DNA from: Tetradesmus obliquus
Taxonomy: Eukaryota; Chlorophyta; Chlorophyceae; Sphaeropleales; Scenedesmaceae
DNA length: 64,000 nt
Reading direction: 5' to 3'
NCBI GenBank assembly: GCA_030272155.1
Contig: CP126193.1
Location: 6,696,001-6,760,000, forward strand
Shown: in pieces, positions 37,148 through 50,574 of the stretch
How positions within the stretch are numbered: position 1 is the stretch's first letter
How the letters are laid out: every line of letters starts with the position of its first letter
The notes under the pieces: model-generated
What the model saw: the letters and a program-made list of their open reading frames with translations, nothing else
Told to the model about the DNA's origin: nothing
Databases searched by the model: none
Position numbers and translations under genes: made by a program

Positions 37148-38092
37148 GATTTAATCTCAAGCAGCAGCAAGGTAAGCAAGGTTTGCAGCGACAGAGCGCA
37201 AAATGTGGCAGAGGCCTATGGCGCTGGCGCGAACAGATCCGCCACACAAGTAACTCCAGACGGAGATTTGCTTTGCGTGGATCGCTGTTGCAGCGACACC
37301 ATACCGGATGCGCACTTCGCGTGGTGCTGTGGTCGCAACAGTAAACCCCTATCCGTGCCCAGCTGGTTGCTATTCGTGCGGCATGGCTGGGCCTAAAACG
37401 AGGTATAATACGATCAAACATAATTCAACGCTACCACAAATGACTTGCTAATTCTGCAGGGATTCTCATCGGTGATGCGCACTACGCGCTTTTGCCGGGC
37501 GCGAAGCAGTTCATCCAACGACGTGGGCCTGGGGTGGAGTTAAACAGGCCTACCATGCACGGCTTACTTGAAAGTCAGGCTCAGGACAACAGCAGGTTTT
37601 ACTGCTTGTCAGAGGCGCTTGTGCAGAGGCGTAAGTGCGTCAGCGCACAGCGCGGCGGGCAGGCCGTGCGGGAGGGGCTCACACAGCTGACAAGAGACAA
37701 GTGCGTGCTTTGACCTGTCACCCTGCAAATGCTGTGAAAGCTGCAAGGCGCAAAATTAAACGAACAATGTTCAAAAGCCGAAAAAAGTTGTCAGAACAAG
37801 CCTGTTATGGCTGCATAATATGCAGTAGTACTTGCCAAGCGATGACGGGCCCGTCACATGGGGACCTGCCACCATGAACTGAAAAGACATCGAATATAGC
37901 GACTCATGCAGGCACAGCATCGTGCAACCACATGAACTTCCCACAGCTCGACCCACCCGTAAGCAAGCTCTGCTGCACCAGCACCCTGGCAGCACATGAT
38001 CAACACGTCTCAACAGCGCGCTGGACCGTCGCTAGGCAATTGCACTTGACGTATGCTATGGTGCACAACCGCCCCAGCTGCCACCCGCAGCC
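37148..38092. other. Spacer: promoter of the fusion gene and 3' UTR of the C2 gene
   Basis: Both neighbours are on the minus strand. A plus-strand frame at 37492-37713 is mixed in composition but shows no motif, splice context or family, so it is not called. Confidence 0.45.
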
Positions 38093-38568
38093 TCACTTCC
38101 AGCCGCCCTTCCTCTTCCAGCCCTTGTGCTTAAACCCCTTGTGCTTGAACCCTCCCTTGAACCCCTTGTGCTTGAAGCCCTTGTGCCCCTTGAACCTGTA
38201 GCCCTTCCCCTTCTTCCCCTTCTTGCCGTGCCCCCCCATCATACCATACGGCATGCCGTGCACACCCAAAGCCCCAGCACCCAACCCTGCAGCACCAAGC
38301 ATCCCCATCATAGGCACTGCTCCATGCCCGCCCCCTCCCACAGCACCCATTAGCGCCCCCAAAGTGCCTCCACTGCCATGTCCCATACGCCCACCCATAT
38401 GCCCACCATAGCTACCATGGCCTGACCCATGTCCATGGCTGCTGCTGCTGCTGCCGCCCATTGCATTGCCCAGCAGGGCACCTGCCACCATGCCTGCTGC
38501 TCCTGCAAGGCCGCCGGCTGCCAGGGTGCTGCCTGAGATGCCCCCCAGGGGCTTGCCCTGGCTGCCAA

Positions 38569-38600
<32 letters not shown>

Positions 38601-41063
38601 GGAGGGTAGGGTGCGGGCGCGCCGTACGGCTGCTGCTGCTGCTGTGGGGGGTAGCCTCCTGCAAGGCAGTTGCAGGTGAAGCGGTCAGTGATCACGCAAG
38701 ATGGGCTGTAACTCAGGGAGTCAATGCAGTACTGCAGCAGCAGAGGGGCGGCTGCAGGTGCCACACTTTGCCGAGCAAGATGCTGTGCTCCATTGGTATA
38801 TAGCAGGCAATTGCATACATACAGCAGCAATTGCGCTGCTGTGCATGGGAAGTTCCCGCCGCTGTTACTGCTGCTGCTGCTGCTGCTGCTTCTGCTGCCT
38901 GTGCTTACCAGGTGCGCCAGGATACCCAGGGGGGTACGCTGCCGCAGGAAGCTGCTGCTGCTGAGGGGGGTATGGTGCAGGTGCGCCATACGGCTGCTGC
39001 TGCTGCTGCTGGGGTGGGTATGGTGCAGGCGCACCATATGGCTGCTGCTGCTGTGGTGGGTATGGTGCAGGCGCACCATATGGCTGCTGCTGCTGGGGTG
39101 GGTAGGGTGCCCCATATGGCTGCTGCTGCTGGGGCGGGTACGTTGGTGCACCCTGTGTGGATGGGTAGGCCTGCGGCTGCATACCAGGGTAGCCTGTGGC
39201 AGCAGGGGGGTAGCCTGGCTGCTGCTGCTGCTGCTGCTGCTGCTGTGGGGGGTATGGAGTCGGGTATGCTGGGGCGCCTTGGTGCGGGGCTGCGTAGGGT
39301 GCTGAGCCCCCAGCCTGTGGTTGTCACAAAACACAGCATTAGAAAAAGTGAGGGCACAACAGAACAGCATGGGTGGGTGTGCTGCTGTACGGGGGGCATA
39401 CTTGGGGTAACAAAAACAATCAACAGGCTTACTGCTACAGGCAGGCTGTACCATAAACACAAACAGCAGCAGAGCAGCAAAGCAGCAGCAGCAGGGTGTG
39501 CATCTTACCTGTGCCTGGAAGGTGAGCGTGATCTGCAGGAAGCCCTTCTGCTTGCCTGATGCCGCCATCACAGGCACCTGCAGCGCCTCACTGCCCAGCT
39601 GCTTCGCCTGGCAGCGTTTGGAAGCGGTGAGCAGAAGAGAGAAGTGCTCAAGTGCTTACGCTGGGCATGCGATTGAAGGAGTTGTCAGGTAGAGATAAGG
39701 CCGTATGACAGCTGCTCTTGACAATGCGCTTGCACACCAGAAGAAGCTCAGGCAGAAAGCATTCAGAAAGCAAGCAGGTTCATGTATGCCAAAAGAGCTC
39801 TGCAGTGCGTGCTACTGGCCTAAGGGTCTGCATTGTCGGATTTGGGCGGGTGGCTCACCCGCTGCAGTGACACCCTTGCTGTGCCGATAACGTCATCTGT
39901 CTGCATCAGGTTCTCATTCTTGATCTGCATGCCAGTGGGTTACACGCGCAGGTTTCATCAGCAGGGCCGAGCCAGAATATTCCTGCAAGACCAACGGTGC
40001 TGCGCATGCGGACATGTACCTCTGCAACTGCATCTAAGCTTTCACAGACAACACAGCAGCACATGCTCATGCGCTAACGCAGCAGAGCCTCATACACAAA
40101 GGAAACCTGCTCCAACCCAGGGCCATAAGCACCCCGCTGCTTCTCAATTGCCGCTGCTGCTGCTGCTGCTGCTCACCGTGATGATGGCCTCGTTGGCGTA
40201 GTCCACAGCGTTGAAGCGCAATGTCTCACCCCACACGGGCCTGGTGCCTGCAGGCGGCACAAGAAACATGCCAGTGTGTGTGCATATTTCAGAGTGCACT
40301 TGGTGGAAGCTGCATGCAGGTGACAAACACGGTGCCAGAACATATCATCTATGATTTTGATAGGGCAGCACATGCATGCATGCAAGGCACCAACAGCATT
40401 AAAGTCTTTATATATTCCCATCTCTGTGGAACAGATGCAAGCAAATGTGTTTGTGGCTTGAGCACGGCAGTGGGAGCTTGAGCAAGACCAAGCTGCAGCA
40501 TGTGACCTGACACTGCTGCTGAAGTATCTTCCATGCAGGTTGGCAATATACTAAACATTTGCTTTGTTCATGTGTGGAGTGCATCAGGGCAGGTTGCCTT
40601 TGCTGTGAGGAAACCTTTGCCACTGCCACTGCAGCAGCGCTGCTGCTACTGCTGCAGCCAAACCCTAGTGCTTCAGCACCCACCTCCATCTGTGCAGGTC
40701 CTGGTCCTGGAAGAAGATGAGCCCACTTGAACCACGCAGTAAGGATCCTGCTTTCCTGCAAGGCAGAGAGCAGCAGGTGTCCTTCAGCAGCATTCTGGCA
40801 CTGCAGGCAGCACACGCTGCTGCTGACAGCAGTCGACAGCATGTGCTGTTCATCACGCCCTGCGACCTGCTCGGGCAATACCAAGCCGTGATCCGAAAGC
40901 AGAAGCAGCATACCTATCGCTTGGGTGTCTTTGATGCCATCGGCGTAGTCAACTGCACAGCGAGGGCGTGCGATTGGTCAACAGGGCGTGTGTGCACGGA
41001 ACAGCACCACGTCGAAGCACAGGCGCATGCAAGGCACTTACGTCGAACGTCGAGAAGATACAT
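38093..41063 (-). CDS. C2-domain protein with PYGAP/Gln-rich and Lys-His-Gly-rich tail (SRC2-like)
   Basis: Eight exons (41042-41063, 40914-40952, 40684-40755, 40177-40247, 39859-39924, 39509-39607, 38909-39314, 38093-38658) give 446 residues. The first about 120 residues form one C2 domain: DGIKDTQAIGKQDPYCVVQV with the DPY turn, GGTRPVWGETLRFNAV, IKNENLMQTDDVIGTARVSL and KGFLQITLTF. C2 domains bind phospholipid, often with calcium. The centre has four or more PYGAP(A)PYPPQQQQ units, as in plant SRC2-type proteins. A small-residue block (AGGLAGAAGMVAGALLG) could insert in a membrane. The C-terminus is Gly/His-rich and then KHKGF repeats ending in KRKGGWK, strongly basic. Coding parts of the first two exons are only 22 and 39 bases. 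It is divergent from the next gene. Confidence 0.8.
38975..39150 (-). repeat. Coding minisatellite, PYGAPAPYPPQQQQ units
   Basis: Four imperfect 36-45 bp units in exon 7 of the C2 gene; unit length varies through the CAG run within each unit. Confidence 0.9.
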
Positions 41064-42188
41064 TGTGTCCTGCGGTCGTTTCTAGAGGCTTATCGATGAA
41101 GACAGCCCTTCAGCGAGCCCTTCCTCAGGTAGGTGCCTCACAAATCTGCAGGGAATTTGATCGTCACTGCTCGCAATGGCCTCAAAGACAACGCGCTGTT
41201 GCTTTGCACGGGCTTTGATAATTAAAATGCTGGGCAGGCCTGACGTCTGCACTGTCTAAAGCCCGGGTTTGCTGACCGGCACTAAAACACCAGACCTCAG
41301 GTCCTAGACTAGGACTCCTAGTAGGACTGGGCCCTAACCATATGTCGCATGTGGCCCAACGTCAGCTGCTCTGCGAGAGACCATCTAAAGAGGATCATGT
41401 TTGCAGTTTCACCACCTTCCATGTACGCAACAGATACGCCTGCAGCCAGTGCACTGCCAAGTTTGTGTGTGCTGCGCAGCACTCAACTGCGCTTAGGCCC
41501 TGAGGCTAGCGCAGCCAACAAACCAGCATCATTTGTGGAGGTTACAGCATGTAACACTTTTGCATACACGCATTGCTGGTATTTCAGCGTCTATGGGAGC
41601 ACCATTGCATGCTGCTAGCAGCACCTGCAGGCTGCTTGATGTTTGGAAGAAGGACAAACAGAGGACATGCATGTGTTTGCATGATGAGCTGAAGGTTGCC
41701 TGACTTACAATTAAATAGCATGTATTGAAGCAACGTTGTTAGCAGGACCAACAATGGATCAGTAGTGGCAGCGCTAGCACAGCAAGTGCTGCCAGGCAAG
41801 AAGGTACACAGTGTGCAGTACAACTTCGTTGAGCGGGCAGCAATGCATTGCTGGGTAACAGTAATAGGCAATACGTGATTCTGGTATCTATATGATACCA
41901 TCTCGCTGAACGATGGTGGATTAACAAGTTCTGATTCGAAGGCGGGAAGCCAGCGCGGCAGACCTGCGTTACAGGCCATGGGCGCGAGCTAACCGTAATA
42001 AACCAGCATGTAAACTAACTGTTTGTTTGTTGTTCATTGAAACCTAGTATCTCTGGTGCTGGACATCAAAGACGTGTCGCGAAGCCAGCAACGTGCAGAG
42101 GAAGCTGCCGCAGCAGCTCGCACGTTTCCTTCAGCACCGAGATTGGACCTCATTTCCCTCCAAAACCAAAAGCGCGGCAAGGGTAGCC
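41064..42188. promoter_or_regulatory. Divergent promoter region between C2 gene and beta-trefoil-like gene
   Basis: A 1.1-kb space between divergent start codons. It holds a cluster of CTAGGACT-like inverted motifs at about 41300-41330. I see no recognisable core promoter element. Confidence 0.4.
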
Positions 42189-43881
<1,693 letters not shown>

Positions 43882-44714
43882 CAGGGGATCCTGGAGCGTG
43901 GGTATAGAAGTAGCGATGTAGGTGATGGTGTCGCTTGAGTAGTGAACCGCTAGGAGTGCCTGATTGTCAATGGTGTCCAAGATGGCTCTGCCACGTGGCA
44001 TGCATTGTAGAGGTGATAGACCGGCACTAGGGAGTTGAGACTTCGATTGAAGCTTGGATCTGAGTGCGAGGCTCTTTAATGGATGGATGACATGACAATG
44101 ATGGGTAACATGATGATGATGATGATGAACTGGATGGAACTGCGCTGGTGCAGCAGCACCTGCAGGCGTCACAAGGGGTGTCAACTGGCCATCACTTGTG
44201 TGATGCATGCATGGTGTCACCAGGAGTTCAATGCCAGTGCGGTCATGCATGCATACTGCATATCGCCAGTCTTGGCGTATGCTTAGAATTTGCTGGTAAC
44301 AGCTTTCACTGTGAGTGTTTTAGCTGAGAGTATCAGGGGGCCTGCATACTGAGTAACTGTCCTGCGTCACACGTAGTAACTGTCATTGGTCACACAGTGC
44401 ACACCAAAAGCTATTGAAAAAGTTGCAGCAGTGTTTTTTTGCGATCATCTGGTCTACCCGTCACTGCTGTGAACTCCTGGTTTGCGATCGGGTGCTGCGT
44501 TCGACAGTTGAGTCACCTTGTCGAGACGCTTTCGTTGATTACTCCCTCTCTACTGCTGCAGCCATCTTTTGAACATTATTCCATTTACGCCAAGCGCCTG
44601 TTTCAGCGCACCAGCTACGCACGAGAGCGGCAACAGCAGCAGCACCTTCACTGCCTGTCAGCTCTTGCATCATAGCCGGAGCTGCAGTTCAAATTGCGCG
44701 CCAACGTTAGCTCG
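43882..44714. other. Spacer between two plus-strand genes
   Basis: 3' UTR of the beta-trefoil-like gene and promoter of the DUF4112 gene. A short ATG/ATGATG-rich patch lies near 44090-44128. No gene is supported. Confidence 0.5.
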
Positions 44715-44797
44715 ATGGGATTGTTCAAAAACAAGAGCGATGGGGCGGGGCTTGTGCATGTGGAGCTGCCGTGTGAGTGTGCAGGCATGCTGCTGTG

Positions 44798-44829
<32 letters not shown>

Positions 44830-45451
44830 AGTGCTGCTGCTGGGCAGCAGTGGCATGCAAACCAACCAACCAACCCTAGCCATTGGCGTTCACTGATGTT
44901 ACAAGCAAAAATTGATGTCCAATCATTCAAATGCTTATTGTTTGCAGTAGCACATGCATGCAGCACTGCAGCAGCTCACCCTCAGCTGCTGCACGCATGC
45001 CTTGCATTTGCAAGTTGCCTGAAGGCGCTGTTGTGCCTCCTCCACGCAATATGGCATCTTACAAAACCACACATGACAATATTGTTACTTTGAAACCCTG
45101 TAACAGCAGCTGGTCAAGCTTTTGAAGACCCAGAGCAGTCACCTTCCGCCAGGTCAGCTCCTGAACTTGACGGCCCTATCGCCAGCAGCAGCAGCGCAGC
45201 AGTACCCCAACAAGGCAGGGCCATCAGCGCGCCAGCTTTGGGTGTGGGGGACAAGCAGCAAGTAGCACAGATAGATGAGCTCACGCCTGCGCAGAGGCGC
45301 ACGCTGGCTCACGTGATGCTGCTGAGCAAGGTGATGGACAATGCAATCACAATTCCAATCATCAAGAAGAAGTTTGGGCTGGATGCAATGCTGGGGCTCA
45401 TCCCATATGTTGGTGAGTTGGCAGGTTTTGCCAAGGACACCCTGATGCTTG

Positions 45452-45490
<39 letters not shown>

Positions 45491-46230
45491 CGCTTGGGCA
45501 TGTTGAACGTAAGTGCTGTAGCTGCCTGGCCTGCTGCTCCTGCTATTGCTATCGATATTGCAGGTGACATGGCGGGGGCAACTGTAGGCAGCTACATCAT
45601 CAGCCGAGCGTTGAAATATAACATGCCCAAGAGCCTGGTGCTGCTGCTGCTGCTACTGCTGCTGCCGTTGCAGGCGACATGGCGGGCGCAACCGTAGGCA
45701 GCTACATCATCAGCCGGGCGTTGAAGTATAACATGCCCAAGCGCCTGGTGCTGCGCATGCTGGTCAACCAGGCCATTGACAGCGTGGTGGGCGTGGTGCC
45801 CTTCCTGGGGGACATCTTTGACTTCGGTGAGTGTTACAGCAGTGTTATAACATGTGTTACATACAGGTTGTTGCAGCAGCAGTGGCAGTACAGGGATAGC
45901 AACCACACTGTATAGTCTGCACCTGCACTGGCTGTTGATTCTCTTCTTGGGTTGAGCCACTGCCGTTAGCACATGCAACTGCATCTTTGTAGCATGAATT
46001 CCCCTGTGACACTATGTAACTGTTACATAACACCTGCAGGGTTCAAGGCCAACGCGCGCAACATGAAGCTGCTGCAGGAGCACCTGGAGCACCCCAAGTC
46101 AGCCACAAGGGCAGACACATGCTTCCTGGTCAGCCTCTTCCTGCTGGTGGTGGTGCTGCCGATTGTGCTGGTGGCTGGGATTATTGGAGGCATTGTAGTG
46201 GGCATCATGGCGGCACTGGGGAAGCTGTAA
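44715..46230 (+). CDS. DUF4112 membrane protein
   Basis: Four exons (44715-44772, 45107-45412, 45674-45826, 46040-46230) give 235 residues. The DUF4112 domain is nearly complete: LLSKVMDNAITIPIIKKKFG, LDAMLGLIPYVGDMAG, NMPKRLVLRMLVNQAIDSVV, GVVPFLGDIFDFG and FKANARNMKLLQEHL. These blocks match the family's twin 'GLIPxxGD' pattern closely. A C-terminal hydrophobic segment (about residues 207-232, FLLVVVLPIVLVAGIIGGIV) should span a membrane. The cytosolic N-terminus is short and Ser/Pro-rich. The biochemical role of the family is not known. Exon 3 has an upstream partial copy at 45564, and the last exon has a decayed copy after the stop. Confidence 0.9.
45560..45770 (+). repeat. Duplicated acceptor edge of DUF4112 exon 3
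   Basis: The first 75 bp of exon 3 (encoding GDMAGATVGSYIISRALKYN) plus TTGCAG occur at 45564 and 45674, 110 bp apart. The upstream copy runs into the CTG tract and has no donor, so it cannot serve as a complete exon. Confidence 0.95.
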
Positions 46231-46299
46231 CATGTTATGTAGCATGTCATGACGTGTTATTTGTGAATCGGGTTCTGGGGCTTCTGCTTTGATGTTGGT

Positions 46300-46390
46300 G
46301 CTACCTGATGTGCTGGTGGCTGGGGCTGTTAGAGCTCTTATGTAGTGGGCATCACGGAAGCCTGAAGGAGCATTTGATGGCGGCTATGAC
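46300..46390 (+). repeat. Decayed copy of the DUF4112 terminal exon after the stop
   Basis: GTGCTGGTGGCTGGG...TAGTGGGCATCA...GGCGGC resembles the last 70 bp of the final exon (46160-46225) with an insertion and several changes. Confidence 0.7.
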
Positions 46391-47215
46391 ATATTGCAAC
46401 ATGTTACGACATGTCTGTGACGCTGTGTGCAGGGGAACGGATGTGATGACGAACACCATTGAGCTCTGCCGTTCGAACCCTTTGCGGCACTTTCTCATGT
46501 GTGTGTGCACATGCGATTGCTTGGCACATGGCACGGCATGTTGTTGCTGCTGCGTATGCTAGTTCCATTAGCGCATGAGTCTGGACTCATCAGGTCTGAT
46601 CAGAGCCTGGTTGACATGTTTTTGAACACATGCGCTTGAACTACTTCCCTGTTACGTTAGTAGTTGGGATTTCAGCTGCCAAACAACCTGCGTTATGGGT
46701 GATTTGTGCTGTACCCTGAAGGCCAAAAACACTTCTTGTGCATTGTATGCATTCTGTTTTGTTTTGAAGCTTGTTTTCGCGGATGCACTGTGTGATTTGC
46801 GGGCTGTGTACGACTGATACTGACAGGTTTACTGGTTTGGTTTGCTCAGTCTTGACAGCATTGTATGCATGACGATCCATGCCGCTAAACTTGATGAATT
46901 GTGGTCGCTTCTTGATTTGCTTGTCACGGAAGACCGCCGGTGACTGAAGTAGGGATCCCAATGATGATGCCTGTACGTCACAGTTGTATTCACCATGGCC
47001 ATGGTCTTGACCATGGTCTTGATTGCTGCTGTTGTTGCCCGCTATACACAGGGATGCGCTGTGCTGGTTCTCTGGTGTGTGTAAGGCAAGGCGGGGTGGC
47101 TGCCTAGCAGGGTGCACTGTGTAAAGTGACTTGGTGTTGGTGGTTTCAGTGGTTGCCCACTTAGCCTTGTCATTGGCTTGACAAGGGGTTGTGTTCCTGT
47201 CATGCAACGCACAAA

Positions 47216-47737
47216 TCGTGACAAGCACAGGCTAGGCAACTTGACTTGTTAGCAGCAGCCGCCAAACGTCGTGCATTGGTCACTGCTTTTGCACGCAGCA
47301 TGCGCGTGCATCACTATGCACAACACCAAGCGGGTAACAATAGCATGACTCCACCAACTGGCGGTGTGGGGGTTCAACTCCCCCGCTTATTTTTTGGTCC
47401 GGGCGCTGGGCACCTCCGGTATAGGGTGTTGTGACGTGTTCTGCTGGTGAGGCATTGCCTCCCGCTCCCGGCAGTTGGGCTTGCCCAATTGTGCTGTGGT
47501 AGCGAGCCAGTAGGATTCCGTCCCCCCTGGTAACCAAAAAAAAAATCGGGTAACAATATTCCGCTGTGCCGTATCACCTAAAGCAGTAGAGACCAACGCA
47601 ACAGCTCCATGGGCCCGTGATGCATGCAGTGCAGGGGCCAACGCCAACAACAACACGCTTTTGCGCAAACTGCAACCTACACACACACACGGCTGACTAC
47701 AAGAGCATGCAAGTTGCCTAGCCTATGCTTGTCACGA
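47216..47737. repeat. 28-bp inverted repeat pair flanking the SINE
   Basis: Left arm 47216-47243 and right arm 47710-47737 are inverted copies with 27 of 28 matches, 466 bp apart. Sequence just outside and inside the arms shows weaker inverted similarity. Removing the SINE leaves about 300 bp between ends, the size of a MITE, but no clear target duplication is visible. Confidence 0.7.
47331..47558 (+). mobile_element. tRNA-related SINE with 12-bp target-site duplications
   Basis: The 12-mer CGGGTAACAATA flanks the element perfectly at 47331-47342 and 47547-47558. The body (47343-47546, about 204 bp) has near its head a perfect T-arm, GGGGG-TTCAACT-CCCCC at 47368-47384, which also gives a good pol III B box (GGTTCAACTCC), and it ends in an A10 tract. 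The A box is weak and the tRNA part looks shortened. The intact duplications indicate a recent insertion by target-primed reverse transcription; the partner LINE is not seen here. Confidence 0.8.
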
Positions 47738-49214
47738 CATGTGAGTGCTCATCATGCTGCAAAGGTGCGCAAGCTCACTTATTGGGAAACAAACAGCGCC
47801 AGCAAGGCTTTCGCGAGTGGCGGTCGCAGTTGCGTGGCGCAAATGATGTTGCAGCCGATGTAAGAACAACCGCATGCAGCATGTTTCTGCCTCTCCTCAT
47901 GCAACAAGCCGAATCTAGATCCTGGATCAGCCAAATCTGCAGATCATGAATAACCTAGATCTCCAGATCCTCGATACACCAGATCCGTTGATCCCAGATA
48001 CGCCTGATTTCTGAATGCAAGGTAACCCAGTGCACAAGACTATTGCAAAATGCAGATCCGACGGTGTAATAGATGGAAGTTGGGCACTGCGACAGCTGGT
48101 GCACCCTGCACTCAGCCGAGTCAGCCTGAAGCCATTAGTAATTCAAGCTCACAAAAGTATGCTGCAGGCCGGATGGATAGGAGAGGGACATGTGTATGTG
48201 TAGTATGAGTGTGGAAACAGGCGGATGCATTACACAAAGACGTGCTGATTGCCCACAGGCAGTGTGTGAGTGTGTGAGTGGGCTCCAGCACCAGGTGCAC
48301 GAAAGCCACTGAATCTCACACATCACTCGCTCTGTTAGAATGAGCAGAAGCCGTACACCAAGAAGCAGACACGTGCCAGGTGATAGAGTGAGCTTGCAGG
48401 AACACGCACTTGCACAGACAGGCATGTGCAAATTGCTGCAGTGATGACATCAACCCAACCCCAGTCTATATCGGCCAAGCCCCCTGCGCTATCAAGTCCC
48501 TTGCGCTGCCAAAACCAACATACGGAAAATAGCAAGTACCAGCCAGCAGCACAGCTGCGCCGCACATCAAGAGATGGCAGACACAGGCCCGCTACAAATT
48601 GCAGACAAGTGATGGTTGTAGCACCAGTGATGTGTGTGCCCAGGTGCACCAGTCTGGGTGAAATGAGCCAGAAGTGACCTGCAAAAGCAAGCGGCTACTT
48701 GCAAGCTTTGAGAGAAACTGTCTTGCCTGGCTGTTGTGATCCAGGCTGCGGACGACGCACACACGCAAAAAAACCCCAACGCCAAGCACCTGCTGTTAAA
48801 CCAGAACAGTTAGCAGGGGACTGCAAACTGCAGTTGGTGCTCAGAACAGACAACCGGCTGAGTCTTCAGGTGTTTGTGGAACAGCTGCTGCTGCAGCTGC
48901 ATCGCTCATGGTAGTCTTTCCCTGACAATCAAGCATTGAGGAAGAACGGCTGGCCATGTGCGACAACACAGCAACGAACGGCCATGCTGCATGTGACGCT
49001 GATAGTTTTGCACACCTGCCAAAAGTGCAGACATTCTGTGAAAGCCAAGCACACGCTGGCAGGTCCGGCACACGCAGCAGTCCATCGCCCCTGCCGGTGT
49101 GTTTATTTGGTTCAAACATTCCTGCCCGCCAATGTGCAGCAGGTCTCCCAAAACTCTCCTGGTGGTTGCGGCAAATTTTGACCGCTTGTGACGTACGCCC
49201 AAGCAGCAAGCAGC

Positions 49215-50540
49215 TCAGATTGCGCAGCATTGCAGCTCGATGTCGTTGAATGCTGTGTCATCGCCGCTGTTTTGGTTGGGCTGGAAGCGCACCCGGAATC
49301 CACACACAGCAGTACTGGCAGGGCACCTGCACAGCATCAGTTGGTGGGTTTGCAGCGAAAACAGTAGTGTGACAGTGTGAAACGACTGCCTGTATGACTA
49401 CCAACAGGACAGAGCCACACACAGCAGTACTGGCAGGGCACCTGCAAATCATCCAAGGGTTACAGCAGCAGAAACAGTAGGCTGGAGGTATGAAAGGGAT
49501 CACCAACAATGGACAGCGGGGCTGCAGATGCACTTCGCAAGACTGCACATGCATGTTGTGCGCGCCATCTGTAGGCCAAGAGCGACCGAGCATGCTCGCA
49601 TGTCCGTACTGTACATGTAGCCACCACCACCAGCACACCGGGCTACCACACTCCCTGTCCCACAACAAATGGTGCTTTGCATCTTCTGCAACAGCGTGTT
49701 AAGAGTTAAGAGTAGCGTCTCACCTCACTGCAGCACTCCACGTGCCAAACCCAACTGCATTTGGCGTCTCCAGCACTGTGGTGTTGTCTGTGCACAGCAG
49801 CCGCACAGCATCCGCTGCCACGTCATCTTGGCTGGGTTTAGTGCCCTGGTTTGGCAAAACCCTCATGGACACCCCATTGATGAACTGGCCAGCCGGGCAG
49901 AAAGAAACTGCGGACCATGCCCCCCAGAGCCCTGTGTTGGGGTTGATGGTGCCGCTGCTGCTGCTGGCAGGTGTCATGCATGTCACTTCTACACTGTTGA
50001 GTGCAGTGTCATCACCTGTGTTGCAGCGGCCGCAGCAGCAGCAGCAGCAGCAGGAGCAGGAGCAGCAGTTGGTGCCACGTCCACCTGTCAGCTCAACATG
50101 CAGAAACCTCACTACCTCTCACTCTGGTCAGAGCTCGTTCCCTACCTGTTCCCTGACCCTTCCCTAAAAGGTGCAGCAGCTTTTTCTTGCATATATAGAG
50201 CCTGTAGAGAGTAAAACACGTTGTAGTATATCATATGTTGTCTACTTGTACTTGTGTCACACGCATGCACGTAGCTGTCAGCCCAGCCAACCTACCGTGC
50301 TCATGTTGTGATACGACCACACCCCTCAAATACAGGTTGAACGCAGTCAGTATTCATGAAGCATGCCTCACCGCTGCTTTGGCTGGGCTTCACGCGCATT
50401 CTTGCACCAGCAGCCCAACCCACATATGCTGTTGACAGCATCAACATGTTGCAACACGCCTGCTTTGTTAAATATATAAAATACATAAATAACAAAATAC
50501 ATTGTAATTTAAATACATACATACATAATTAAATAAAAAA

Positions 50541-50574
<34 letters not shown>

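Larger units (their letters stand above)
46231..49214. other. Convergent spacer of 3 kb with a SINE inside an inverted repeat
   Basis: The DUF4112 gene ends on the left and the M60 gene on the right. TGTAA occurs at 47080-47084 and 47120-47124 and could end the plus-strand transcript. The interval holds a tRNA-related SINE and a pair of 28-bp inverted arms (separate entries). Open frames at 47700-48900 show no motif. Confidence 0.55.

Noticed and set aside
37492-37713. Plus-strand frame of 73 codons between two minus genes
   Set aside because: No family motif, no splice partners and no upstream signal; kept only as part of the spacer.
41296-41332. CTAGGACT-type inverted repeats as a terminator or mobile-element end
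   Set aside because: Arms are only 7 bp with no target duplication; probably chance or a weak regulatory motif.
46470-46500. Possible tRNA T-arm at CCGTTCGAACCC
   Set aside because: Stem bases do not pair and no cloverleaf can be drawn.
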